DNA from: Arachis hypogaea
Lineage: Eukaryota > Streptophyta > Magnoliopsida > Fabales > Fabaceae
Assembly (NCBI RefSeq): GCF_003086295.3
Contig: NC_092039.1
Location: 95,562,561-95,626,560 of the forward strand
Direction of reading: 5' to 3'
DNA: 64,000 nucleotides
Below the pieces are notes generated by a model. It saw nothing but the letters and a program-made list of their open reading frames with translations. It ran no database searches and was not told where the DNA came from. Below are positions 1 through 10,657 of this stretch, piece after piece. The translations under genes and the position numbers were made by a program. Within the stretch, counting starts at the first letter, position 1, and every line of letters begins with the position of its first letter.

Positions 1-906
1 ACTAACGACTAACAAAGCTCTTGGCAAGATATGAGAACTAGAAGTCCAATCCTAGTCATCCTCCTCAATTGTGACCACAAATTGTTCATTGCTACCACTT
101 CGTTAACCTCTAACCATGGAGGAAAGTCAAGTGGATGAATCAACTTGATTCCAAAATTCCTAGCCAATTCCTAAGGAAAGACTAGCTTTAGTGATATCCA
201 AATCAATTAGCAATCTCTAATTATCAATCAACAAGAGAGTTTGATAACTCAAATGTCACTAATTACTCTACCTAAGCCAAGAGGAACAAAATCTATACTA
301 AAATCCGACCAAGCATTTTGTCAAACACTTGGAAGGAAATAAAAGGAAAGCATATGAAATCTATAACAAGAATGAAATCTAACAACAATTATTGCAATGA
401 ATTAACAACAACAATCAAAAGAAGCACAATTATTATGGATTACCTTGAATTGAATGGAAAGAAAATAGAAGAAACAAAAGTAGATCTACAACAACACACA
501 AAAGCATCATAAAGGAAATTACAACAAAAGAATAGAAGAAGAATGAATGTAACAACAAGGTGCGCAAGGTGCGCATAAGCGCCTAATGCGCGCACACGTC
601 CATGGGCAAGTTCAATTCTTTGGCTTTTCATAGTCCTCTCCACTTTGTATGCTTTCCTTTCACTCCTTTGATCCTTCCCTAGCCCTTTTCAATCTGAAAT
701 CACTTAACAAACAAATCAAGGCATCTAGTGGAATCAAAGGTGAATTAAAATTAACTAATTTAAGGTCTAGAAAGCATGTTTTCACACTTAAGCACAAATT
801 AAAGGACAATCATGAAACCATGCTATTTCATCGAATAAATATGGGTAAAAGGTGATAAAATCCCCTAAAATCCATACAAGATAAACCCTAAATATGGGGT
901 TTATCA
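1..906 (-). repeat. Truncated LTR, family B (TGATAAACCCC type)
   Basis: The right end reads GGGGTTTATCA at 897-906, the same terminus as the complete family-B LTR at 20886-22613. Both share a closing stretch about two AAACCC-containing repeats long and a GC-rich island (here about 558-602, with several GCGC motifs). The left end lies outside the window. Minus orientation is inferred because the reverse complement starts TGATAAACCCC. It abuts a family-A LTR sequence at 907, so this LTR appears to have inserted into a family-A LTR. The small ORFs here are not genes. Confidence 0.7.
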
Positions 907-1794
907 GCACACGTTCATAAGGGAGAATGATGATGAGTGTCACGGATCATTATATTCATCAGGTTGAACTGCGAGTGAATATCTTAGAATAGGAATAAGC
1001 TTGAATTGAATAGAAAATAGTAGTAATTGCATTAATACTCAAGGAATAGTAGAGCTCCACACCTTAATCTATGGGGTGTAGAAACTCCACCGTTGAAAAT
1101 ACGTAAGTGATAATGGTATTCATTGGCTTCGGCCCCAGAGAGGAAACCAGAATAGCCAAGACCTAGGTCTAATACAATGAAAAAAAGTAATATTTATACT
1201 AAAACTTGAAGCTAGGGTTTACAGAGATAAGTAAATGATGCATAAATCTAATACCGGGCCCACTTGGTGTGTGCTTGGGTTGAGCATTGAAGCTTTCATG
1301 TGTAGAGACTTTTCATGGAGTTAAACGCCAGTTTTTATGCTAGTTTGGGCGTTTAACTCCAGCTTCTATTCTGTTTCGGGCGTTTAACGCCAGAATAGAG
1401 CAGGAAGTTAGCATTTGAATGCCAGTCATCAAAACTCGAGCAAAGTATGAACTATTATATATTGCTGGAAAGCCCTAGATGTCTAATTTCCAACGCAATT
1501 GAGAGCGCACCATTTGGGTTTCTGTAGCTCCAAAAAATCTATTTCGAGTGCAGGGAGGTCAGAATCCAACAGCATTAGCAGTCCTTTTTCAGCCTCTGAA
1601 TCAGATTTTTGCTCAGGTCCCTCAATTTCAGCCAAAAAATACCTGAAATCACAGAAAAACACACAAACTTATAGTAAAGTCCAGAAATGTGAATTTTGCT
1701 TAAAAACTAATAAAAATATACTAAAAAGTAGCTAGATCCTACTAAAAACTATCTAAAAACAATGCCAAAAAGCGTATAAATTATCCGCTCATCA
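907..1794 (-). repeat. Truncated LTR, family A (Athila-like, TGATGAGCGG type)
   Basis: This sequence matches the distal half of the 1597-bp LTRs at 41869-43465 and 48609-50205. It shares the ACACGTTCAT and GTGTCACGGATCAT motifs, the TTGGTGTGTGCT box, the palindrome cluster at 1317-1420, the conserved block near 1455-1600, and the terminus CCGCTCATCA ending at 1794. The remaining part of the LTR was separated by the family-B insertion and lies left of the window. Confidence 0.85.
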
Positions 1795-2190
1795 CTTTCC
1801 TTCATTCGTTGAGGGTTATCTAAGTAGAAACAACAACCTATTATTATTTATCTTGATAATTTCAACAAGGATAGAACTTTCAATTAATCTTCTCCAAGCC
1901 AAGGCCTTTATTTCAATTATATAAATCTCTTGTTAATTTATAATTATTTAATTGCCCATTCCCCAAACTCCAAATTTCTGAGAGAACTCCTAATCAATAA
2001 TTTGCACTCTCTTAGTAATTTGTTGGGAGCCTGAGATTTCTACTCCCAGTATTTATTTCTAAATTTTGTGACAACCCTTTTAAATTGATACGCGGAAATT
2101 TTTATTGATTAAGAACTGTACTTGCAACGTTGATTTCTGAATTAAATTCTTAATCGGTAATTTTTCGTACGTCACCCTTGATTACCCTTC
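1795..2190. other. Non-coding stretch, probably retroelement leader DNA
   Basis: No gene is seen. The AT-rich text resembles the untranslated leader of an LTR retrotransposon (short phrases such as GATACGCGGAAATTTTTATT and GTACTTGCAACGTTGATTTC). It is followed abruptly at about 2191 by copia pol sequence, so a recombination or deletion junction probably lies near 2180-2191. The assignment is weak. Confidence 0.35.
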
Positions 2191-2203
2191 TTGGTTTAAG
2201 GCA

Positions 2204-3697
2204 ATGGAAGATGAGCTTCCTGAATTTGAGAAGAACCAAGTGTGGACATTGATTCCAAGGTCGAATGGAAAGAAAGTAACCGGCACCACGTGGAATTTTC
2301 GGAACAAGCTTGGAGAGGATGGTAGCATTGAAAGAAACAAAGCAAGGCTAGTGGCACAAGGATATGATCAAGAAGAAGGAATAGACTTTGATGAATCATT
2401 TTCCCCTGTTGCCTGAATGGAAGCCATAAGACTTCTCTTTACCTATGATGCCTTTTGTGGTTTTAAATTATATCAAATGGATGTGAAATGTGCATTTTTG
2501 AATGGTGTGATAGATAGAGAAGTGTATGTGGAACAACCACCTGATTTTGAAAATAAAGAGCTTCCTAACCATGTTTTCAAATTATCAAAAGTTGTCTATA
2601 GTTTGAGGCAAGCTCCTAGAGCTTGGTATGAGAGAGTTAGCTCTTTTCTTTTGAAAAATAGTTTTCAAAGAGGTACCACAGATACTACTCTATTAATCAA
2701 GAACTCTAATGACTCTTTCATTCTAGTCCAAATATATGTTGATGACATTATTTTTGGATCAGCCAATGAATCCCTTTGTACTGAATTTGGAAAACTCATG
2801 ACAAGTGAATTTGACATGAGTATAATGGGTGTACTTAATTTTTTTCTTGGGCTGCAAATTAAACAATCTAAAAAGGATATTTTCATTCATCAAGAAAAGT
2901 ATGCCAAGGAACTAGTTAAGAAATTTGGTATGAAAAATGCCAAATCTATGGGAACTCTCATGCACCCTAATTCAAAATTAGATAAGGGAGAAACTGAGAA
3001 AGATGTAGATGAGACTAGGTATAGAGGAATGATTGGCTCTCTAATGTACTTAACTTCCTCTAGACCCGATATTGTGCAAAGTGTTGGAATGTGTTCAAAA
3101 TTCCAATCTAAACCGAAAGAATCTCATCTTTCTGCAGTTAAGAGAATCATTAGATATGTTCATGACACATCCAATTTTGGTCTTTAGTATCCTAAGATTG
3201 ATAATTTTTCTACAGTTGGTTATTGTGACGCAGATTTTGCCAGTGATAGAGTTGATAAAAGGAGCACTTCAGGCTTATGTTGCTTCCTTGGAAAGTCCTT
3301 AAATGTTTGGTCAAGTAAGAAGCAACCCACAGTGGCTTTATCCACTACAGAGGCTGAGTATATAGCTACTTCTTCTTGTTGTACTCAGCTCTTATAGTTA
3401 AAAACACAGCTTGCTGATTATAAATTAAATGCTGAAAATATTCCCTTGATGTGTGATAATATGAGTGCCATTAATATTTCTAAAAATCCAGTTTTTCACT
3501 CTAAGACTAAGCATATTGAAGTGAAATTTCACTTAATAAGAGAATATGTCCAAAAGGGGGATATTAGCATTCAATTTGTTAAATCAAAGGAGCAATTAGC
3601 AGATATTTTCACTAAACCACTAGCTGAAGACAGATTCTACATGCTTAGGACTAGTTTAGGGATTTTGAGTTATGAATCTTTGTTTGAATGTTGTTGA
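2204..3697 (+). pseudogene. Copia pol remnant: reverse transcriptase and RNase H
   Basis: One reading frame runs throughout, interrupted only by stop codons at 2414, 3185 and 3395, with no frameshift. Visible copia RT landmarks are NQVWTLIPR, NKARLVAQGYDQEEGIDF, the catalytic block YQMDVKCAFLNG and the polymerase motif IYVDDIIFGS near 2735. RNase H landmarks are YCDADFASD near 3220, STTEAEYIA near 3350, the HSKTKHIEVKFHLIRE block near 3500 and the terminal ADIFTKPL. The stop at 2414 replaces the residue usually found in the FSPVARLEAIR junction, where arginine is common (CGA to TGA). Pol is dead, and integrase and the upstream parts are absent. Confidence 0.93.
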
Positions 3698-4206
3698 TGT
3701 GTTTGTTGGAGTTTTTATCTCATAAACAGGTATGAGACAATTTTGGACAGTGAAGAACGTTCCTTTCAATCAGCGTGTTCTGGACTTGTTGTACAAACAG
3801 ATTTATCTAGGCCAACCTCAAAATCAAATCTGGAGTGGTCTAATATGTTTCCTTAACTCAAACCACCTCTGGACCCAATATGAATGCTACATAATTTTCT
3901 GCTATTTGTTTTTTGTTGGCTTGTGTGTTTCAGTTTTTTTTGTCCAAAAGGATTTTCATTTTTGTTTAAGTTTACTTTGTTTTCAAGTCCAAAAAGGGGT
4001 TTTTCAAATTTTAAAATTAATTTCCTATTTTATTTTTAAATCAAATAAAATATTTCTCTTTATGATGTCAAGTCCCTTCAAGTTAAATCAAAAGGTGATG
4101 CAGTTGCATGGTGTGTGAAAGTTTCTTTTGGGTACGATTACCAACACTCGCTCTCTTCCCTCCATAACTCCTCCTCAAACCTTTCGGTTTCTCCCTACTA
4201 TCTTTA
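3698..4206. other. Spacer between pol and envelope-like ORF
   Basis: T-rich sequence without a convincing coding region, matching the position of the untranslated spacer between pol and the envelope-like ORF in Sireviruses. A pyrimidine-rich segment at 4140-4210 precedes the first methionine of the next ORF. No host gene is seen. Confidence 0.5.
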
Positions 4207-5660
4207 TTGCATCTCTTCCTTCAAAATTCAAAAACCACATACATGAGGAAGAAAACCATTCAACAAAGGCCTCCACGTGAAAAGGTCCTCAAACTCCCAT
4301 CAAAACCGAAGCCCTCTACTCGTTCAAGAGATCAGACCTTCACTCCCTCACCTTCTCCTCCTACCTCTCCTCCTCGCACTGACCCCATGGCTCGGACCAA
4401 GACCACGCCCAGATATTCTGCCTCTGCCAAGCCGACGCCACCACCAAAGGTGCCTCCTTCAAAACCTAGTTCCTCGAAACCAAGCTCATCCAAAGGCAAA
4501 CGCCCTGCTACTGAAGAACCAGTTCCTGAGTCAACTCAGCCTAAACCTAGGTCGGCTCCCTTGCGTTCTCAAAGAGGTAAAACTCATCTTCCTCTCAAAT
4601 CTGTTAGAGAACTAGACATTGATCCTTTTGCTCATCTTCGTACCAAAATATACAAAGAAACCATCCAATTGATCACGACGCACAACGAGGATCGTATCCA
4701 TGCAATTTTGCATTTCTCGACAAACATACTTATTTTTGTTATTCTAAGTGATTATTCCAGTCTGGGTAATCAAGAACTTCTTATTCTTAACTCATGGGTT
4801 CGAGAATTCCTATATAACTTAAGTGACACAATAAAAGCTTTTTTCATTCTTTTATTAACAGATTTATGTATAGGATTTCATTGGACCCATGGGTGGGAAC
4901 TAATGATTGGTTCTCTCTATAAAGATTTTGGATTTGCTCAGAATGATCAAATTATATCTGGTCTTGTTTCCACATTTCCAGTCATTTTAAATACTATTAT
5001 AAAATATTGGATTTTTCGTTATTTAAATCACGTACCTCCATCACTTGTCGTGATTTATCATTCAATGAATGACTGAAAAAAAGATCCGCAGGTTAGGTCA
5101 AATTTGAAAGTTTGTTATTTTTATTTTTTACATTTTACAAAAGCAATCATGACATCTCACTCCAACTATAATCCATATAGATTTAGATCTGCCATGAATA
5201 ATGATTTTTTTTAAGGAGTTGTTAAGTACCGTAATTTGTGTCCTTCTTTTCTGGCTGACTTACCAACTTTGAAGAAGAAAGATTTTTCTTTTGTTGAAAA
5301 TCTAGAATTTTTTTATTGGAATAATCTCTTTAACATCAAAAAGCATGTTTATCCTCTATTGGTTCAAGAGTTTTATGCAAACCTAACATATCATGAGGGT
5401 ACCGTTCACTCTTATGTTAAAAGCCGAGACATTGTCTTGAATAATGAAACAGTCAGTGATTCTTTGAAGTATACTGATATTGGGCCGTGTGCTTATACTT
5501 CAATTAAGTAGATGAAGCAGTCGATATTTCTTACAATGATGCATTAGCTCATATTTGTGAACATGTTTCCTTGATTGATGGCATTACACCCACTCACAAA
5601 GCTCTAGGATATGAACGTGCTCAGTTGCACAGAATTGTCAACCACATCATACTCCCTCAA
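4207..5660 (+). pseudogene. Envelope-like ORF of the Sirevirus, N-terminal and middle part
   Basis: The first part (4207 to about 4649) encodes a Pro/Ser/Lys-rich, low-complexity N-terminus with repeated KPSSSK and PPP runs, then a [14 protein letters not shown] segment. Plastid cemA sequence then continues the same frame to a stop at 5074. After the plastid piece the envelope-like protein resumes around 5150 (residues resembling NPYRFRSAMNNDFF), continues through 5511, and shifts frame near 5505 to run to 5660, where a solo LTR splits it. The downstream portion matches what is often annotated in plants as a putative plant transposon protein domain. Membrane or entry function is not shown. 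The ORF is inactivated several times over. Confidence 0.7.
4650..5130 (+). pseudogene. cemA: Nuclear copy of chloroplast DNA: C-terminal part of cemA
   Basis: The translation from about 4653 to the stop at 5074-5076 is the C-terminal ~140 residues of CemA (ycf10), the inner-envelope protein of chloroplasts. Recognisable blocks are [61 protein letters not shown] and the C-terminal IYHSMND. The ~50 bp after the stop look like the plastid cemA-petA spacer. Full CemA in legumes is about 230 residues, so the N-terminal part is missing. This is a NUPT (nuclear plastid DNA) inserted in a retrotransposon and is not a functional plastid gene. Edges are approximate to about 20 bp on the left and 40 bp on the right. 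Confidence 0.9.
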
Positions 5661-5666
5661 AGTGGT

Positions 5667-7287
5667 TGATAAGTGGATAATTTATACGCTTTTTAGCATT
5701 ATTTTTAGTATGTTTTAGTTAGTTTTTATTATATTTTTATTAGTTTTTAGTTAAAATTCACTTTTCTGGACTTTACTATGAGTTTGTGTGTTTTTCTGTG
5801 ATTTCAGGTATTTTCTGGCTGAAATTGAGGGACCTGAGCAAAAATCTGATTCAGAGACTGAAAGGACTGCAGATGCTGTTGAATTCTGACCTCCCTGCAG
5901 TCATTTTCTGGAGCTACAGAAGCCCAATTGGTGCGCTCTTCATTGCGTTGGAAAGTAGACATCCTGGGCTTTCCAGCAATATATAATAGTTCATACTTTT
6001 CCCGAGATTTGATGGCTCAAACAGGCGTTCCAAGTCAGCTCAAGAATTCTGGCGTTTAACGCCGGAACTGGCACAAGAATGGGAGTTAAACGCCCAAACT
6101 GGCACAGAAGCTGGCGTTTAACTCCAAGAAAAGTCTCTACACTTGAAAGCTTCAATGCTCAGCCCAAGCACACACCAAGTGGGCCCGAAATTGGATTTTT
6201 ATGTCATTTACTCATCTTTGTAAACCCTAAGCTACTAGTTCTCTACAAATAGGACCTTTTGCTATTGTATTAGGGGGATCTTTCGATCATGTTTTTATGA
6301 TTGAACCCTCTTTGGGAGGCTGGCCATTCGGCCTTGCCTAGACCTTGTTCTTATGTATTTTCAATGGTGGAGTTTCTACACACCATAGATTAAGGTGTGG
6401 AGCTCTGCTGTACCTCGAGTATTAATGCAATTACTATTGTTCTTCTATTCAATTCAGCTTATTCTTGTTCTAAGATATTCATTCATACCCAAGAACATGA
6501 TGAATGTGATGATTATGTGACGCTCATTATCATTCTCACTTATGAACGCGTGCCTGACAATCACTTCCGTTCTACAAGCAAACAAGGCTTGAATGTTTAT
6601 CTCTTGGATTCCTTAATCAGAATCTTCGTGGTATAAGCTAGAATTGATGGCGGCATTCAAGAGAATCCGGAAGGTCTAAACCTTGTCTGTGGTATTCTGA
6701 GTAGGATTCAAGGATTGAATGACTATGACGAGCTTCAAACTCCTGAAGGCTGGGCGTTAGTGACAGACGCAAAAGAATCACTGGATTCTATTCCATCCTG
6801 ATTGAGAACTGACAGATGATTAGCCGTGCTGTGACAGAGCGCGTTGAACATTTTCACTGAGAGGACGGGACTGTAGCCATTGACAATGGTGATGCCCAAC
6901 ATACAGCTTGCCATGGAAAGGAGTAAGAAGGATTGGATGAAGACAGTAAGAAAGCAGATAGATGAAAGGAACAAAGCATCTCCATACGCTTATCTGAAAT
7001 TCTCACCAATGAATTACATAAGTATCTCTATCTTTATGTTTTATTTATCTTTTAATCATAAATCCTCCATAACCATTTGAATCTGCCTAACTGAGATTTA
7101 CAAGATGACCATAGCTTGCTTTATACCAACAATCTCCGTGGGATCGACCCTTACTCGCGTAAGGTTTATTACTTGGACAACCCAGTGCACTTGCTGGTTA
7201 GTTGTGCGAATTTGTGATAAAGAGTTGAGATTGCAATTGTGCGAACCATGTTGATGGCGCCATTGATGATCACAATTCCGTGCACCA
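5667..7287 (+). repeat. Solo LTR, family A (1621 bp) with TSD GTGGT
   Basis: It starts TGATAAGTGG at 5667 and ends GTGCACCA at 7287. The 5-bp sequence GTGGT lies on both sides (5662-5666 and 7288-7292), a perfect target-site duplication. The sequence is the reverse complement of the LTRs of the element at 41869-50205, with the same conserved blocks and palindrome cluster (6024-6130). No internal region is present, so it is a solo LTR left by LTR-LTR recombination. It interrupts the Sirevirus envelope-like ORF. Confidence 0.95.
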
Positions 7288-7880
7288 GTGGTTCATATCA
7301 AAGGGTTTCTTACACTGATACTCTTGTTTTATATGCCCTGCTCTCCAAAACAGAAATTTTATTTGCTTATTTGATGGTTAGATACATGTTTGACTCTGTT
7401 AGAAGTGAGAAAGACAAAGCACTTCCTTATGGCATGTTTCTAACTTGTGTTTTTGAGCATCTTGGTGTTGATTTGTCCAATGAGGATTATGAAAACAGAC
7501 ATTCATATCTAAAGGGGGTGGTTCAGTGAAACAGCAAAAAAGACCTACTTGATCTGAGAGAGTAGTTCTAGATGATGATGATGAAGAGCTCATTCCTGAG
7601 GAATCTCCTCCTCCTTCCACCAAAAGCACTTCCATCTCCACTGGACAAAAATCTGCTCTACTGAATATTGTCAAAGATGTGGTCCAGGAGTTTGTATCCT
7701 AATCAAATCACATGATTGTCATGAGTAAGGAACAAAGGAAGCTAGCAAGCAGGCATGAGAATTTCCTTCAAAAATCAAGAGATAGAGTGGTTGTGTTCAT
7801 GAGAATTTTCTCCAAAAATCAAGATCCTGCCACTAATGCCGATGAAGAAGCTGATTCGGAGGAAAATGGTTCAGATGCCT
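7288..7880 (+). pseudogene. Envelope-like ORF of the Sirevirus, C-terminal part
   Basis: Coding sequence resumes directly after the solo LTR. The first frame runs from the insertion point to a stop at 7527-7529 and includes LPYGMFLTCVFEHLGVDLS. Near 7520 the reading frame shifts, and a second piece with an acidic, Ser/Pro-rich stretch (DDDDEELIPEESPPP) continues to about 7880 (ADEEADSEENGSDA then stop). The acidic tail and position are typical of the 3' ORF in SIRE-like elements. It is broken by at least one frameshift and an internal stop near 7557. Confidence 0.65.
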
Positions 7881-8587
7881 AGATTTGTCTCATGAAGCTG
7901 CTGATGTCTGCTCTTTTTTTGTTTCATGAATACTGCTTATTTTGCTACTCTTGGACTAGTTTTTTTGTTGTCTTGGATGATTGTAACTTCCTAACTACTA
8001 CTGCACTTATTCTAATTTATTTGATATTTTTATCTATGCTCTAACTCTTTCTTGCAGGATTTAAAGTGCTGTTTTTGTTGATCTTGCTTATTGTACACCC
8101 TTAATGACAAAAGGGGGAGTAAATGGCATGATAAAAAGCATGAGTAGCATTAACAAGTGAATTTAATTGTGAATTTTTTATCCTTTGATTGTTGCTACTA
8201 TTTCTTTTGATCTTTTGATTGCTTGGGCATGAGAAATTGATTTGCTTTTTTCCTAACTGTTGAATTTTCTTTTGGCATGTAAATTGGAACTTAATGTTTT
8301 GTTTTTGTTTCTAACATGATATGTTCAGCATTGGGCTGAATTTGTGGTATTGATTGTTTAAAATCCCGTAATCAAGATAAAGCTGTCTAGCTCTTTATTG
8401 TGTTTTCTATAAGTACAATGTAAACAGGAACAAAAAGGGAGAGCATAAATTCAGGAGTAGCTACTCTTGAAAAGGAAAGGGGGAGCAACATAAAAGCAAG
8501 TAACATCATTCAAAGGAAAGTTTCTTAACTTAAATAATTTTTTCCTTTGATCATTGCCTTAATTATCTTTGTCAACAAGGGGGAGAT
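7881..8587 (+). other. Sirevirus 3' untranslated region with repeated polypurine tracts
   Basis: Non-coding. Polypurine tracts are at 8109-8119 (AAAAGGGGGAG), 8431-8440 (AAAAAGGGAG, weaker), 8476-8485 (AAAGGGGGAG) and 8576-8585 (CAAGGGGGAG). The last lies 2 bp from the LTR start and is the probable plus-strand primer. Multiplied polypurine tracts are characteristic of Sireviruses. Confidence 0.8.
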
Positions 8588-8905
8588 TGTTGAGTTAAGA
8601 AATTAACTAATATAATTGATGATGACAAACACTAGATTGTTGGGAAAATTAACTAATCAATTTTAATTATTTTGGTTTATTGTTGCAGGCCAAAACAAAT
8701 CAATACAGCAAGCCAAATTGAATGGAAAATGAAACAAAGCTGGTGGGTTGATAACACAAACGAAGCCCAAAAGGAAACAAAGCTGAGAAATCAAAATGGG
8801 CCAAATGAAGTGATTTGATTCAAACATGTTAGCAGCAAATCCATCCAATTTGCTCTCACACCAACAGCAACGTTCACTTTTGTGTTTTGGTTAGAAATCA
8901 GAAAA

Positions 8906-8954
<49 letters not shown>

Positions 8955-10225
8955 CTTCCCTAAACTATTCACCAAAGAAGCAAGAGAGAGAAGGTTAAGC
9001 AAATGGTAGAAGTCTAATCACCCACATCAATCTGTATCAAGAAGAGGTCAGAAGCTAAAGGTGATTTTATTTTCTTTTACATGCATCTTAATTTCTTCTC
9101 TTCATCTTCAAATCTCTGCAACTCCATATTGGGATACATGGAAAAGAGAATTTATGTTCCTCGCTACTGTGCATCTATGGTTGAAAATATATCTTGGGGA
9201 CCAAGTAGTTTGTTTCAATAGCCAAGATCTGTGGTCACCTTTGAAAGACTTTTTGTGTTTACTGTCTTGAGAATTTCGGTCAACAAAGGAGGTCAAAACC
9301 AAAGTCCCTAATTTGAGTAAAAATGGAAGAAAGTAAACGACTGAGTTGGTGAAGCACAAAACTCAAGAAGTTGACCTAGGAAGAAGAACCCAGCAAAATG
9401 CAAGGAGATAAAAGAAGATTTTTGTTCATTCAGAAAGTAAGGAGAGATAACCCAGTGTATTGAGGTTTTGTTCTGTGAAGAAGTTCTCTGAAGAAGTTCA
9501 TCTACTTGGACAGTGCTTTCTTTCAAAGAAGCATTCTGCCAAAAATGATGAATTGAATCAAAGACATGCAAATCTGGTTTATCACATAGCAAAGAGGTTG
9601 TTGAAGAAGTTAATCTCCTTCATATTTTTTACAGATTGTAATTTACTTTTCTATGTATATTTTTCTGTAATTTCTTGAGTGAAAAGGCATATTGAGTGAG
9701 CTCAAGTAAAAGCCAATGAGTGGAAAGAGGCTGAGTGATACACTTGAGAGAAAAGTCTAGAGTTATTTTTAGATTTCTTTAGGTAAGTTTGTGTCTTGTA
9801 TCTTGTACTTGTGAGGTATCGCTTTCTTAGTTGGGTTAACACTAAGAGTGAAGAGTTAGGTATTAGCATAGCCAAAGTCAAGTTAGGATAGAACTTGAGT
9901 GTTAAAGGATTGTGTCAATCCTATGGAATTGGTGTATGTAATACTTTAACCATAGTGAAAAGTCCACCACTGTTGTGGTGAAGACTGGATGTAGGTTGCA
10001 TTGCACAAGGCAACTGAACCAGGATACATGATGGTGTCAGCTTCTCTCTTCTCTACTCTGTTCTGTTTTCTGATATTCATGAAACAAAAATAAATTATCT
10101 CATAAATTTTTCGCTGCTGAGTTCAAATAGAATCAGAATTGAAAGTTTGCTTTAAAGGGTTAAGTTTATCAAATAAAAGAAAGGCATAGATTCAACCCCC
10201 CTTCTCTAAGCTACTAGAACCTTCA
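8588..10225 (+). repeat. 3' LTR of the Sirevirus (about 1638 bp)
   Basis: It begins TGTTGAGTTAAG directly after the terminal polypurine tract and ends ...AGAACCTTCA at 10225, preceded by the ATTCAACCCCCCTTCT-like motif common at Sirevirus LTR ends. It contains a (GA)n run at 8909-8951. The matching 5' LTR is not in the window, so the end was set by motif and not by comparison. Confidence 0.75.
8909..8951 (+). repeat. (GA)n microsatellite
   Basis: About 21 uninterrupted GA units inside the Sirevirus LTR. Confidence 0.98.
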
Positions 10226-10535
10226 CTCTCCCTCCCCGCTGCTCTGTCAACCCTGCCACCCTCTCTCTCTCTCTCTCTGATCAGAATACTAATTGATGTT
10301 AACTGAAATTTGTATTTGTATAGAATGACACTTAATAGAAAATTTGAAAGTAATTAGAATTCATGTACAAATTGATGCTATTGTTTTAATGTAAGCTTAA
10401 AATAGAAATTTGATGCTAATTGAAATTTGTATAGAATACTTTATTGTTGTCGTTGATTGTTACTATTTTAATATTTGATTATTGTTGTTTTAATATAGGT
10501 TTAATATTTGATTGTTATTTTTATTTAATTATTTT
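10226..10535. other. AT-rich intergenic DNA
   Basis: No gene is seen. A short (CT)n run lies at 10263-10278, and there are several diverged copies of TTAATATTTGATTGTTGTT-like text. Confidence 0.6.
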
Positions 10536-10539
10536 AAAC

Positions 10540-10657
10540 GAGATCTGTATGTAAACGATCTCTCTGTAGATATGATACATGACAGAGCACAATGACATCG
10601 TTTGATTCATGTAGTCGACCCCACTTAGTGGGACAAGATTTTGTTGTTGTTGTTGTA
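10540..10657 (+). mobile_element. 3' tail of an RTE-type LINE (remnant)
   Basis: The phrase GTCGACCCCACTTAGTGGGA followed by a (TTG)n tail at 10635-10655 is the stereotyped 3' end of plant RTE-clade LINEs, which end in short tandem repeats and not poly-A. Only about 100 bp remain and no reverse transcriptase is present. The family assignment rests on memory of this terminal motif. Confidence 0.5.

Larger units (their letters stand above)
2191..10225 (+). mobile_element. Ty1/copia Sirevirus-type retrotransposon, 5'-truncated
   Basis: Order on the plus strand: copia RT/RNase H (2204-3697), an envelope-like ORF region (4207-5660, then 7288-7880), repeated polypurine tracts (8109-8585) and a 3' LTR (8588-10225). 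An extra ORF after pol and repeated AAAGGGGGAG tracts before the LTR are known hallmarks of the Sirevirus (SIRE/Maximus) lineage. The 5' LTR, gag, protease, integrase and N-terminal RT are missing. Two later insertions interrupt it: plastid cemA DNA near 4650-5130 and a solo LTR at 5667-7287. Confidence 0.85.

Noticed and set aside
4277..4615. Alternative-frame ORF of 112 codons
   Set aside because: It is the shadow of the low-complexity Pro/Ser-rich envelope-like frame.
4650..5076. Functional cemA gene
   Set aside because: The N-terminal part is missing and it lies inside a retrotransposon, so it is a nuclear plastid fragment.
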